Source: Juglans regia (taxonomy: Eukaryota > Streptophyta > Magnoliopsida > Fagales > Juglandaceae). From it: 64,000 bases of DNA. Both the position numbers and the translations under genes were made by a program. The DNA lies in assembly GCF_001411555.2 (NCBI RefSeq), contig NC_049905.1:17226097-17290096 (forward strand), read 5' to 3'. Positions 34,641 to 45,972 of the stretch are shown piece by piece. Every line of letters begins with the position of its first letter. The first letter of the stretch is position 1. The notes beneath the pieces were generated by a model that searched no databases, was not told where the DNA came from, and worked only from the letters and a program-made list of their open reading frames with translations.

Positions 34641-35825
34641 AGAAGAAGAAGAAAAGGAAGAGAGAATTGAATAAACAAAAATGTTTCTCTTATCTTACTT
34701 CTATAAATTGTCTTATGAGGAGATGTTTTGACTGGTAAATATCTTCTATAAATATCTTCTAAAATATCTGACTGGTAAATTTCCAAACTTCTATGAATTG
34801 TCTTATAGAAGATATTTACCAGTAATCTTATAAGATACTTTTAAACTATCTTATGTCATTAGTAGCTATGAATATCTAAATTTAACCAACACATAGATGA
34901 GGGACAATTCCGATATCTGAGATTTTAGTGCATACAAGATTTCTTCTTGTACCATGACTACAGTTAAAGTTTATAAATAAATTTTATAAAACGACGGATA
35001 TAGGTTAATATGATTTATCAGGTTGAAAAACGATCTTTATTTTAAATTATATTCGACGAATCACATTAAATCATGTTTGTTTATAAATTTGTTTGTGATG
35101 CCATGTTATATGTAGAAATACTGATTGTGGATTTGCCTTTGTTGGTAAGATTTGTCATACAAAAATTTATATTTGCAAGCCGGTGTGAAGGATAAATCCT
35201 TTAAAATACTGATGTGATAAGATTTGATTCGTAAGAGAACTTAATTCTAAATTTTTTTTACAAATCAAATCTTGTCATATTAGTATTATGGAGTTGTCTT
35301 CAACGCTGGCTTATAAGTCAAGGAACTCTTATCGTATAGTTTGTTATTGTTCTCCTAACTTTAGTCCTTTAGTTATGTTTCCTTCATGGATTCTTTTAGG
35401 CATTCTAGACTTGCAATCTTTCAACACGCACACAAACATAAGACATGAGACGTATTTTGTGCTATGTTGCTTTAATGTTTTCTTTGTCAAAGGATTGTAT
35501 TCGGGGTACAAAGTAATTGCTGCAATGCAAAGCCACAGTACTATGACATTGACAGAAAAGGGCTCATGTGGAAACCAGCCTGGGAGCCTTGTCCATGTTT
35601 TGGATTCTTGGCCATATAATATGTACATTATCCATGAAAACTGTTCGGCCGCCCATCCTGTATGTCGTTGTAAACATGATAAGCTTGGTTTTGATCAGGT
35701 TTAACAAAAAGAGAACAATGTATTTGATCAAAATGCTGTCTTTGTGAACTTGATTGGTAAAAATGTCAGAACGCTCTGCAAATTTATGATCAATGGATAT
35801 ATCCCCAAAGTTTGAATGTGAATAA
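34504..35825. other. Intergenic region with a long poly-A/GAA tract
   Basis: A run of about 38 A followed by (GAA)n at 34600-34660 may be the tail of a retroposed sequence, but nothing upstream was recognised. Three copies of a short motif around TCTTATAGAAGATATTTACCAGT lie at 34690-34840. A 138-residue plus-strand ORF at 35288-35704 and an overlapping minus ORF are unrecognised and may be chance. Confidence 0.5.
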
Positions 35826-36160
35826 ATTTATGGGCCTAACTCATCTTATAAAACCGGTTCTACAAGAGAGTATTGCTAATTCCTCATAAACATACCCAAG
35901 ACCTTGTCCACAGACAATGTGTGATTATTCCTCAATACCCTCTCTCATGTGTAGACCGGTATTTTTCCTGATCTTTGTCATGGGGTAAGCAGTTTGGGTC
36001 CCCATTCATCTTGTGTTAGGCTTTGATACTATGAAAAAATTCATAGTTCTAACTCATCTTATAAAACTGGATGTTACAAGAGAGGATTGTTCATTTCTTA
36101 TAAACATGTTCAAGACCTTGTCTACAGATAATGTCAGATTATTCCTCAATAGAATATGCT
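35826..36160 (-). mobile_element. TRIM-like miniature LTR retrotransposon
   Basis: Two direct copies of about 120 bp (35826-35945 and 36038-36160) share CTAACTCATCTTATAAAAC, CAAGAGAG, CCAAGACCTTGTC and GATTATTCCTCAA. Between them is about 90 bp with GGCTTTGATACTATG, which on the minus strand is a slightly changed initiator tRNA-Met priming site directly after the LTR end. This is the layout of a terminal-repeat retrotransposon in miniature. No coding capacity. Confidence 0.75.
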
Positions 36161-36164
36161 CCAT

Positions 36165-37157
36165 CAGATTGACTTTAACTTTGATGGTTGCTATATGTTG
36201 GTGAATATCAAATATGTGGAATGCATAGTCAATACCCAAATGTTCAGAAATTTCACTTAGTTCTGCATTATAACTAATTTGTTAAGCATTATCTTGAACA
36301 ATTTCGAAACATTGGCCAATAGAAAAGGCTTATGTTATAGTTGTAGTAAGTTACCATCTGCAGTGTAGCTGTCATTCAAAACTTGTGATTTCTCCTAGCT
36401 TCACCTCCATCCAGCAATATTTTTCTATGCATTGCTGCTGGTGTTACCTCTGGTTGGTGTCTGAACCGTATCCGGAAAACTGTAATCGTTGCTTGTAATT
36501 ATCTCATTAAATTGTTTCCATTGCAATGCTCTCAAAAAATTGTATAATCTGAGATTCTTATTTGAATACTTCATGATTCTTTGTAATGCCAATATATGCA
36601 ATGCAAGTGTGAGAAATTTAAGAGGGGATATTGGAAATGGCCTCAAGTCATGCAACTTCTATCACTTATTGCTAGAATACAGAACATCGGTGTCGATGAA
36701 AAGGTCATAAACTATACCATCAAAATGAAAATCTTGAGATATTCTCTATGAAGAATCTTAGAACAAAATATTCAGACCTAATATTCTAGTTGTTTCAGTT
36801 GAAAATAGGGAGTATTGATGGCATCAAAGTTTCAAATTGCATATCCAAATCTTGATAGAACTTCCGAGAGCTAATGCTCCTTCTATTAATGTTGAATTGT
36901 ATATATATGTGTGTGTGTATGCACATATATATGTATATATATAAGCATACATACATATATATATACAGTCAAACGTTCAAATCCATCCCTCTCTCTCTCC
37001 AATTAATCAGAGTTATAACGGCTATAGAAACAAGAATCGTTACCATTCAAGTTTTCCAGTAACAAATGTAATGTACATATGTTTCAATCTCTGAGAAAAC
37101 AAAAAAATCAATCACCTACACAATCAACAATTTGAACGATGAGAAGTTGTGACAACT
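36165..37157. other. Intergenic region downstream of the hydrolase
   Basis: AT-rich, with a TG/TA microsatellite at 36900-36965. The part close to 37157 should contain the 3' UTR of the hydrolase gene. No other gene recognised. Confidence 0.5.
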
Positions 37158-39365
37158 TTAAGGTAGTACTCTGGCTTTTCTAGGTCTATATAAAACTGCT
37201 TCTTCTCTAAGCAAAAGAGCCCTTAAAATTGCCTCGCAAACACCATTGTAGTGCACAATTAAATGTCCACCATCTGGAACTTCATGATATCGAATCCAGG
37301 GAAGCTTCCCTGAAACAAATCTTTGAAGCTGAACAGGCACAACCTTATCTTCATAGCCTTGCCATATGTGCACAGAGCTTTCATTCTTTGGGTATGGATT
37401 GGTTATACCCATTGGATCAAATTCCCATTTGCCAAAAGCCAGCATAAAGTCATGACGGAGAGTGTCAAAAACGCTTCGTTCTCGTAACTTATCCTGTAGG
37501 ATGAAACAAAACCTTTATTAACAATCATCATAAATTTTCTATGGTTACACATTTTTTAGCATAAAGTTTGAATCACTTGAGCCAAGTATATCATCAAGAA
37601 CCTTTTTAACTTCCTGCTTTTTGTGCAGATGGAACATGTAGTTACCTGGGTGAGCATTGGGAACCCTGATATAGTCTTCAAAGTATCTATGTCTCGATCA
37701 TTAAAGAATAATGGGTTTCTTTCCAGGACAGAAGTTGAAGGCAGCCAATTCTGAGTCGCCCACCAGTATAGTAATCCAGGAGCATGATTTGCAAACCAGA
37801 TTGACCACTGCACAAGTTTCCTCCTGTAGTCCTCCCTTATCAGACTATCAGGGAGAGAAGGCCACCGATAATTCACTACAGGGACTATGAAGGCCACACC
37901 TGCTAGCCTGGAAAAATTGTTTTCAGGTAAAATTTAACAATAAGTTCTTGACATGGCCGAGTAGGAAAAAAAAAACTTGAAACTCTTGAAGACAGTGTTT
38001 TGCCTGTTTGGTATGTATTTGAGGCAACTCCATGTGGAGTATGATCCCATTGAGACTCCAATCACATAGAACTTGGATCCTAGCTGCAGTTGATCTGCAA
38101 GTTCTTGAATGTCAAATGCTTCACTCTTTACTGTGTGCTTTGAGTCAGGATCACTTTCTCCATATCCCGCTCGATCAAATAGCAGAAAGTATATGCCCAA
38201 GTCATCTATTAGTTCCTGGAAACTAAAGCAGTTTGAAATTCACCTCCTTCAAAAATTTTAATGTTATTTCTATTGAAGATAATCCCACAGATCAGAAAGA
38301 CCCAACGGCTACAAGTCCCTCTATGGAAACTCAGACTCAAATCACCCCAATGGCTACAATTTCCTCTATGAAAACTAAGACCCATTTCACCCTAACGGCT
38401 CCAACTCCCCCTATGGATACTGAGACCCACATCCACAACATAACTGCTGCAAATCCCTCTATGAAAACCAAGACTCAAGCCAACCAGATTCATGTCAATA
38501 ACACAACGGCTACACATGCTTTATATGGAAAAATTCAACACAGATATTTTGTAAACGGCTAGTTAGTTTCCTTATTTTTTCTTTCACTTCATTGTACATA
38601 CTATATATATTGGAAGGCTCTCGTGCATGGACTCACGTTTTGTGAGACTTTTTTACAAACAGCTTGAATTCATTTGTCTTTAATTTCTTTTAACAGATTT
38701 ACCGACACAATATCGCTTCCTTGACCGGTAGATATATCAGGATTCAAATTTATGCATGTTATGTATGAATTTTGATGATCGCTAAACAACCCAGGATCAT
38801 TGTAGCATATATTTTATATAACAAACACCCCTTGATATGTGCACGTGTGATAAAAAATTCTTCCCAGCCCTTCTACAATTCTTTTCCTTTACATTCATTC
38901 ATAAGAGTTTGGTATCATTTGCGTTTTGCATATGCTTCTTCAGCAGTTTCTATCCGTTGCAACAGTTTTCTACTAGTAGTCATTCAATGCAGACATTTCA
39001 CCAGGATGAGCCAAAATTCTCCTAGTTTTTTAATCGAGATGCAAACCAACAGAGAATGTCTAAAGCTTCAGGTTCTCATAAAATAGGTTGAGGAGAAAGA
39101 TTGATGTGCGTACTTGGGGTGCCAGAAAATTCATCTCTTTAGAGCTTCCAAGGCCGTGCACAATAATGATTTTGTAGCTTGCCCTTTCCTTGGGGACACC
39201 TCTTTCTTTGTAAGCCAGATACCTTCCATCTTTTAGCCTGATTCTTGATGAGGTCACAGGCGAATCCTCTGCCGACCCATTACCTTGTGGAGGGGGTAGT
39301 TGTGTTGCCTGATAAACCATCCCAAGAAGACCCATCAGCAAGACGACGGCTGCTTTGGAAACCAT
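37158..39365 (-). CDS. Alpha/beta hydrolase with N-terminal membrane anchor
   Basis: Four coding exons (minus strand): 39365-39114, 38215-38004, 37907-37646 and 37493-37158, giving 353 residues with matching phases. It belongs to a plant group of single-pass alpha/beta hydrolases of unknown substrate. Seen: a hydrophobic segment at about 4-20 (AAVVLLMGLLGMVY), an oxyanion-loop type HG motif (VHGLGSS, about 70), DRAGYGESD (98-106), the nucleophile elbow GVSMG with Ser139, then Asp291 in GYEDKVVP and His319 in DGGHLIVH, which form a plausible Ser-Asp-His triad. The second coding intron starts GC instead of GT (38003-38002), a rare but accepted GC-AG intron; the others are GT-AG. A 5' UTR intron (39470-39368) is likely. 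Nothing suggests a pseudogene. Confidence 0.9.
38305..38545 (+). repeat. Imperfect minisatellite in hydrolase intron 1
   Basis: Four to five diverged units of about 45-60 bp, each with an ACGGCTACAA-like start, a CCCTCTATG middle and an AAAACTAAGACTCA-like end. They keep an open plus-strand frame (38233-38562) that reads TATSPSMETQTQ, TISSMKTKTH, TPPMDTETH. The frame is antisense to the gene, and I think it is a by-product of the repeat. Confidence 0.75.
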
Positions 39366-39367
39366 CC

Positions 39368-39480
39368 CTGAAGGAATAAAAATGGTTAGATTTGGCTGAC
39401 ATCTTTCAACTCGAATGATCAAAGCAATATCCCAGAAAGAAGCAAGAATGATTGGAAGTGAGCTGCATACCTGACACAGA
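39368..39480 (-). other. Probable 5' UTR intron of the hydrolase
   Basis: A donor CAG/GTATGC at 39471/39470 and an acceptor TTCCTTCAG at 39368, two bases before the ATG at 39365, outline a 103-bp intron. The upstream part would be a non-coding first exon. The frame happens to stay open upstream of the ATG, so an upstream start cannot be excluded from sequence alone. Confidence 0.55.
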
Positions 39481-40900
39481 TTGTATTCTCTATTGGAGGG
39501 ACTCCAAAAGATTAAAGATAGTCTCCGATTTCTTGTTTCCTTCTCCTTTCGACTCGTAATGGAAGGTGGCTTAATTTTCTAAGGTATCAGTGCAGGGCTG
39601 CAAGGATCTTGACAGCCCAAAACACCAACCTTGTAATATTATGATTTTTGAACTTCTGCGGGCATCCCATGAAGTGTCGGGGGAATGGGCATTTTGTTGG
39701 CCTCCTATTGCTATATTATGATTTGTGGTTGCTCCGGTTTAAGCAGCACAAAAAAGGAAAATAAAACAAAACAAAACAAAAAAAGGAAAAAAAAAAATTC
39801 ATACTCAGTAAATATTTCTAGCAAATTCTTTATTTCTTCCACCTGCAGAGAATTTCAACAGAAATTTACTAAAAACTGAGTTTTGTGGGGACTTCGTAGT
39901 TTTTCAACCCCAAAAGATGCAACCCATCTTTGCTGGCTATAAATTATTGTATATGTATGTGTGTATATATATATTTGAAAAATAACTTAATTATAAAAGG
40001 ATTATATAAAAATAAATTTACAATATGATGTGATTTGATGTGGTATGTTAAATTATAAAATTATTTTTATTATAAAATAAATTTAACAAATTTTATAAAA
40101 TCATATTAATTTATAAATTTATTTCGTATAATCTTTTTATATTTATATTACTTATATTTATACCGTAAATTTTGACTACGTGTTAAAGTTGGAGAATAGG
40201 CCATTACACAGCTGGCTGATATGAGCCTGTGGCAGATCTTGTCTAGGAAACAACGATCTTACACATCCAACTCACATGGCTGGTTAATCATGCAGCCTAA
40301 GATTGGGCGCTTGAGCCAGATGTATTTTATACATTGTAATTGATAAGTCCGAAAAGTTGTGCTTTGCATCTCATTTAACAACTATATAAATATATATATA
40401 TATATATCTCCAAAATTCTAAATTTTCTTAAATAAAACTGAATTTTCTTTTTGAAAAAATTTTAAAATTTCTAAAAAAGAAGAAAATAACTAATGTGGTG
40501 GTTGTCAAATATATTTGTTAAACTCAAATGGGGTGAGCTCTATTATAATTCATAACTCATTGGCAAGTTCACCAAAAGAGAATGGAAGTCTAGAATATAT
40601 TGTAATGGCTAATGGGAAATGATCAAAACACCCCATGTTGTATCAAAATAGATCCCTTCTATTACCTAATCGAAATGGATGATTCTATTTTGAAGAAAGA
40701 TAGACACAAAATACGATATCATTTTAAGTGAAATTGACAAGGCTCTGTGTTTTAGACTAAGTGGATACTATCCATATCACTTGAAATAAAGAGAATCCTT
40801 GTCTAGATAGATACATCATTTGAGTCTTATATCATTTAATGCTCATAAGACTTTCAGATAATATAAGCCCCACACGAGGAATTAATGTGGAGAGGATCTC
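39481..40900. other. Region upstream of the hydrolase, no gene seen
   Basis: The first 200 bases should hold the hydrolase promoter; no convincing TATA box was placed. The rest is AT-rich with a poly-A block at 39760-39798 and (TA)n at 40388-40407. No coding or repeat family could be named. Confidence 0.5.
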
Positions 40901-40909
40901 AATTACATG

Positions 40910-41429
40910 TTCTACACTACATATATTTACAATAAATGATGTAGAAAGAGATCAAAGCAATTTGACATTTTGCATGGTTACATTTAGTGCCAATGTATTT
41001 GGAAAGGAGAAATAGGGGGCCCAGACAGCAAGTCCAAGGATCCCCAAATGGCTCAGAACTCCAAGGCTGACGGCCCACCCTCCCCCTCTCTACGAGGGGC
41101 CTCTGATGGGAAAGGGATATCCCCCACATTTAATGAGGTAGTTTGGGATGCGTGCGAGGGGGGCTCGGGAAAAGAAAGGTCGTCGGCAGACCAGCATTTC
41201 AGGAAGCGCGAGGGTACGAAAATCTAGGAAGATGGGTCGCAATGGAGGGAAAGAGGGACGGTATTTATGCGAGTAAGATAACTTCACTTTCTCTCTCTGA
41301 AGGTTTGAAAGTCCCCGCGTTAACTGAATTTGGCATCAGAGGCTTTTCGACGGTAACCACCACTCTTCTTTCCCCCTTGCAGGTACTGGTTAGCTGCATC
41401 GGTGGACAGCCATAAAACATGCCTCAACA
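40910..41429 (+). repeat. 5' LTR of the second Tat-lineage element
   Basis: The end is set by CAACA at 41429 just before the priming block TTGATGCCGTCTGTGGG. The start (TGTTCTACAC near 40910) is a guess, since the element lacks a second LTR here. The region is GC-rich between 41000 and 41200, like the LTR at 2722-3474. Confidence 0.5.
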
Positions 41430-41819
41430 GTTGATGCCGTCTGTGGGATCCGAGTTATCTTAAACTAACAGCATCAGCATGCCTTTTGTAACGCCCACCG
41501 CGACCTGCGAGCGTATGGTCGGAGTGCTGTCAACCTCAACAGACAACAGGCCCTTGCCTTTAATGAAGGAACAGACAACAGAGCCTCTCCCAGAAGCAGA
41601 GAAGCCTTAGTGCGGCGAGGTGGGCGGGACGAAGTCGACGTACCCTGCCCCGCCGGCTCTCCCTCCACCCTTTGCTCGTCAACCAGGAGATGGAGGTCCG
41701 AGACAAGCAAAACCTGAAATAAGGAGAGACCGAAGAACCTCTGGAGCTGATACCCCTAGATGCCGCCCGCCCCGGGAGGAAGGCGAGGATCAGGATGAAA
41801 ATGGGCATGGAAACGAGGT

Positions 41820-42620
41820 CTCAGTTGATAAAGCTCCTAACAGATCATCAAGACATGTTCGCCTGGCAGCACTCGGACATGTGCAACATCAACATGGAAT
41901 AATTGAGCACCGTCTTTTACCCGGACACTAGAAAGGTCTGTAAAAAAATGTGGAGTTTTAGTGCGGAGAAGTATTCCACAATTGTGGAGGAAGTCGATCG
42001 ACTATTGGTAGTAAGGTTCATCCGGGAGGCTCACTATCTAGAATGGCTTTCCAACGTGGTCATGGTCTGAAAGTCGAGTGGCAAATGGAGGATGTGTGTG
42101 GACTTCACCGATTTGAACAAGGCTTGTCCTAAGGATAGCTTCCCCCTGCCGCACATTGGCCTAATCTTCGATTCAACAATGGGTCACAAGATGTTGAGTT
42201 TCATGGATGCCTACTCTAGATATAATCATATACGAATGAGCCCGAAAGATGAAGAGAAGACCGCTTTCATAACAGACCGTGGTCTTTACTGCTACTGCGT
42301 GATGCCTTTCAGTCTAAAAAATGCCGAGACCACCTACCAAAGGCTGGTCAACAAGATGTTCAAAAAGCAAATAGGGCGCAATGTGAAGGTGTACATCGAC
42401 GACCTCCTGGTTAAAATTTAGGACCTCGAAGAGCATATGAATGATTTGAAGGAAGCTTTTGCAGTCCTCCAAAAGTATAGGATGAAGCTTAACCCCGCAA
42501 AGTGCTCCTTTGGAGTTGGGTCGGGGAAGTTCTTAGGGTTCATGGTCTCAGAGAGAAGGATAGAGGTGAACCTGAAGAAGATCCAAGCCGTGATCGACAT
42601 GAAGTCCCCTAGACCCTGAA
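41820..42620 (+). pseudogene. Tat-lineage reverse transcriptase
   Basis: The linker DMFAWQHSDM is followed by an RT with WRMCVDFTDLNKACPKDSFPLP, then SFMDAYSRYN, PFSLKNAETTYQRLVNKMF and the catalytic box VYIDDLLVK, then CSFGVGSGKFLGFMVSERRIEV. The YIDD box is intact. In-frame stops precede the domain (about 41899 and 42068) and follow it (42418-42420 and 42617-42619), so no full pol can be made. Confidence 0.9.
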
Positions 42621-42829
42621 TGAAGTACAAAGGCTCATCGAGAGAGTGGCGGCACTCAACCGGTTCATCTCCCAATCCACAAACAAGTGCGCGTCGTTCC
42701 TCCAAGTGTTGCAAAAAACTCGCGAGTGAGATACAAGCTGCAAAGAGGCACTTGCTCGATTTAAGATGTATCTCGCCAACCCGCCAATGCTGAGTCAAAC
42801 GATCCCGGGAGAGGGATTTTATACCTCTA

Positions 42830-43440
42830 CCTCTCCGTCACCACCATTGCCGTCTCAGCAACGTTGGTGCTGGAGGAGGGTAAGACATAGCACCCCATCT
42901 ACTACATCAGTCGTGTGTTAAGGGGAGTGGAACCTAGGTACCAGCCCATGGAGCTGCTAGCATTTGCGCTGGTGGTAGCCGCCCACCAACTTAGGCGGTA
43001 CTTCCAGGTGCATCCGATCAAAGTCCTCACCGAGGCACCGCTGAAGATGATCCTGCAACGCTTGGACATGTCTGAACTCCTAGTGAATTAGTCGATCAAG
43101 TTGAGCGAGTTCGACATCGACTATGTTCTCTGGATGACCATTAAGGGGCAAGCCTTGGCAAACTTCATTTCCGAAATGATGAGACCATGTGAGGGCCTAG
43201 GGCCACCCATGGCACATCTATGTCGATGGGTTGGCTTGCCAGAAGGGTGGAGGTGTGAGATTGTATATAGTCTCAGATAAGGGAGAAGAGGCGTACCGTG
43301 CAATTAGGCTCAACTTCAAGACTACTAATAATGAGGTGGCATATGAGGCCCTCCTGGTGCGCCTCACCATCGCCAAGGCAATGGACACAATCGACCTAAA
43401 AGTAAAAGTAGACTCGGAAGTTGTGGTGAATTAGGTCAAG
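42830..43440 (+). pseudogene. Tat-lineage RNase H regions
   Basis: After RT the frame gives YYISRVLRGVEPRYQPMELL and LTEAPLKMILQRLDMSE, the first (connection) RNase H. A second archaeal-type RNase H follows (GLACQKGGGVRLYIVSDKGE with NNEVAYEALLVRL), the double arrangement known from this lineage. Interrupted by stops near 42887, 43090 and 43432. Confidence 0.8.
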
Positions 43441-43689
43441 GAAGAGTACGTGCCGAAGGGCGAGAAACTTCAACTCTACCAACAGCGAGTATGGAAATAA
43501 TGTGACCGATTTCATAGCTTCGACATCGAACGAATCCCCCAAAGGGACAATTGGAAATCAGACTGACTAGCTAGGATGGCATCGGGTATGGACGACAAAA
43601 AGTTCCCAGGGGGAGCTACCGTGCGGGTGGTGGAAATCTCGGCGATAGGGGCCACAGTTGCCGAATTGGGAGACACCATGTAGGAGTGG

Positions 43690-44690
43690 GCCCGAGAGAT
43701 AGGTGAGTTCTTGGCCATTGGAGAGTTGTTGACGCAGAAGAACGAGGCGAGGAGGGTGAGAAACTGGGCTGCGCAGTTCACTTGCTGGACGAAAAATTAT
43801 TCAAGCGGGGTTTCTCTTTCCCCCTCCTCAGGTGCATCTCCCCGAAAGAAGCCCAGTAGGTCATGGCGGAGATACATGAGGGGGTTTGCGACAGTTAGTT
43901 GGGTGGAAGAACTCTAGCAGGACAGACACTAAGAGCAGGCTGTTATTAGCCCCAGGACCTCCGAGACGCGGAGGAACTCTTTTGGAAGTGCAAGGCGTGC
44001 TAGATACACGCACCGGTGTCCCACTGCTCGCTAGTGGAGATGACGTCCATTGTCTCCCCTTGGCCCTTCGCACAATGGGGATCGAACATCGTCAGACCGA
44101 TGCCGAAGGGAAAGATTGGAGCCAAGTTCATCCTAGTGGTAGTGGACTACTTCACCAAGTGGGTTGAGGCGAAGCCCTACGCCATCGTCACCTCGCTCAG
44201 CTTGACCCAATTATTGTGGAAAACCTTGGTATGCTGGTACGACATTCCCTGAGTTATTATAGTCGACAACGATAAGTAATTCAGCTCAGACCATTACAGA
44301 AACTGGTGCACCGAGTTAGGAATAAAGGCTAAGTACTCATTTTTGGGACACCCGCAAGCCAATGCCCAAGTAGAGGCCACGAACATGACCCTTAGGAATT
44401 TTGAAGAAAAGACTGGTAGCCAAGAAGAGGCATGGGTAGAGGAGTTACTCGGCATCCTATGGGCGTACAAAACCTCGGTGCGAACCCCTACTGGGCAAAC
44501 CCCCTTCGCCCTAGTATACGGAAGCGAGGTGGTCGTGCCTGCTAAGGTAGGCATGCTGACCTTTCAAGTCCAACATTTTGAGGAGGAAGCGAACAAAGAA
44601 GGCCTTCGAACAAGCCTGGACCTGGCAAACAAGAGGAGGGATGAAGCCGAGGTGAAAGCGGCCATCAGCAAAAGGAAGACTGAGTAGTAC
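43690..44690 (+). pseudogene. Tat-lineage integrase
   Basis: Contains GAKFILVVVDYFTKWVEAKPY, the core-domain opening, followed by SHPQANAQVEATN-like text (MGHPQANAQVEATNMTLRN, with the D,D-35-E glutamate context) and WAYKTSVRTPTGQTPFALVYG. Several stops and a frame change separate the HHCC part from the core. Dead copy. Confidence 0.85.
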
Positions 44691-45039
44691 TTCAACCGAA
44701 GGGTCAGACCTCGGTCATTCAAGGAGGGGGACTAGGTATTAAGGGAAACAGAAGTGACAACACAAGATGAGGGAAAGCTCGGCCGAGATGGGAGGGACCC
44801 TACTTGGTGGCGGCCTGCCACAGGCAAAGAACATACTGGCTCAAAGACGTTGAGGGACAAGTACTACAATGTCTGTGGAAAGCCTAGCACCTAAAAAAAA
44901 TACTATGTATGAGAGTGGAGGAGTCGATAAAGGGAATGTACCTGATAATCAATGATATAATGGAATAGTTTCATCATATCTAACCCAATGATGCCTTCCC
45001 AGCCCTACCCAGTCAATTCTAGATCCCTCATAGTCCCTG

Positions 45040-45720
45040 AGGTCAATGCTCCGAGCTCAGGCCTCCCAAGGCGAGGAGGGGAACATCTCTCCAAAGTGTC
45101 TCAATCCCCCTTTCGTCACCCAACATTGTCAATTTTGGGTCCCGCATGGTCCTCAAGGCTGATGTTCCTCACTCAAACCTCCCGAGTTGAGGAAGAGAAC
45201 ACCTCTCCAAAGTGCCTCAGTCCCCCTTTACCACCCAGTGCGGTCGATTCCAGATCCCACTTGGTTCTCGAGGGCAATGCTCCATGCTTGGACCTCCCAA
45301 GTCGATTAGGGAACACCTCTCCAAAGTTCCCCAGTCCCCCCTCGCCACCCAGCGTGGTCAATTCTAGATCCTGCTTGGCTCTGAGGTCAACACTTCATGC
45401 TCAGACCTCCCAAGTTTAGGAGGGGAACACCTTTCTAAAGTGCCACAGTCCCCCCTCGTCCCCCAACGCGGTCGATTCTAGATCCCACCTAGTTCTCGAG
45501 GCTGACGCTCCGCGCTCGGACCTCATGAGTAGAGGAAGGGAACACCTTTCCAAAGTGCCCTAATCCTGCTTTGTCATCCAGCGTGGTCGATTCTAGATCC
45601 CACCTGGCTCCTAAGGTTGATGCTCTGCGGTCGATCCCAGATCTCGCCTGGTCTCCAAGGCTGACTCTCCGCGCTCAAACCTCTATAGACGAAAAGGGGA
45701 ATAGCTCTTCCGGGCGTCCT
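45040..45720 (+). repeat. About 115-bp tandem array in the Tat 3' region
   Basis: The landmark GAACACCTCTCCAAAGTG (or a close variant) recurs at 45081, 45197, 45311, 45425 and 45540, and a decayed form at 45699. The spacings are 116, 114, 114 and 115 bp, then 159 bp. Units also share GGTCGATTCTAGATCCCACC and GCTCGGACCTCCCGAGT-like text. It lies between integrase and the antisense ORF. Tandem arrays in this untranslated region are known for Tat-lineage elements. Confidence 0.9.
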
Positions 45721-45972
45721 AATCCTCCCTATCGCCTGTAGGGTGACAACAACACTGGAAAAAAATAAAAAAAAAAGAGAGAAGAGGGAGTAGCAAGAGA
45801 GAACAACAAAATAGAAGCAACTGCATTACTTGCCAAAATTGCGAATTACAAAGTGCCAAAGTTCAATAGACGAACAAAAAATAACAAGGATAAGTACACA
45901 ACAGTAAGGGCTAAACGTGTACACATGGATATGAACAAAAGAAAACGCGACACCCGCCTTCTGGCACCACAA

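Noticed and set aside
35288..35704. A 138-residue plus-strand ORF and an overlapping 94-residue minus ORF
   Set aside because: Neither shows a domain, repeat or neighbour that I recognise, both overlap, and codon patterns look random. Possible decayed exon, but not supportable.
37500..37645. Open frame in hydrolase intron 3 (phrase KKQEVKKVLDDILG)
   Set aside because: It is out of frame with exon 3, and the exon 3 to exon 4 join (TQ then DKLRERS) fits the family without it. It could be an alternative exon but there is no support.
41143..41415. A 90-residue plus-strand ORF before the Tat gag remnant
   Set aside because: It lies within the LTR and crosses its end; no recognised domain.
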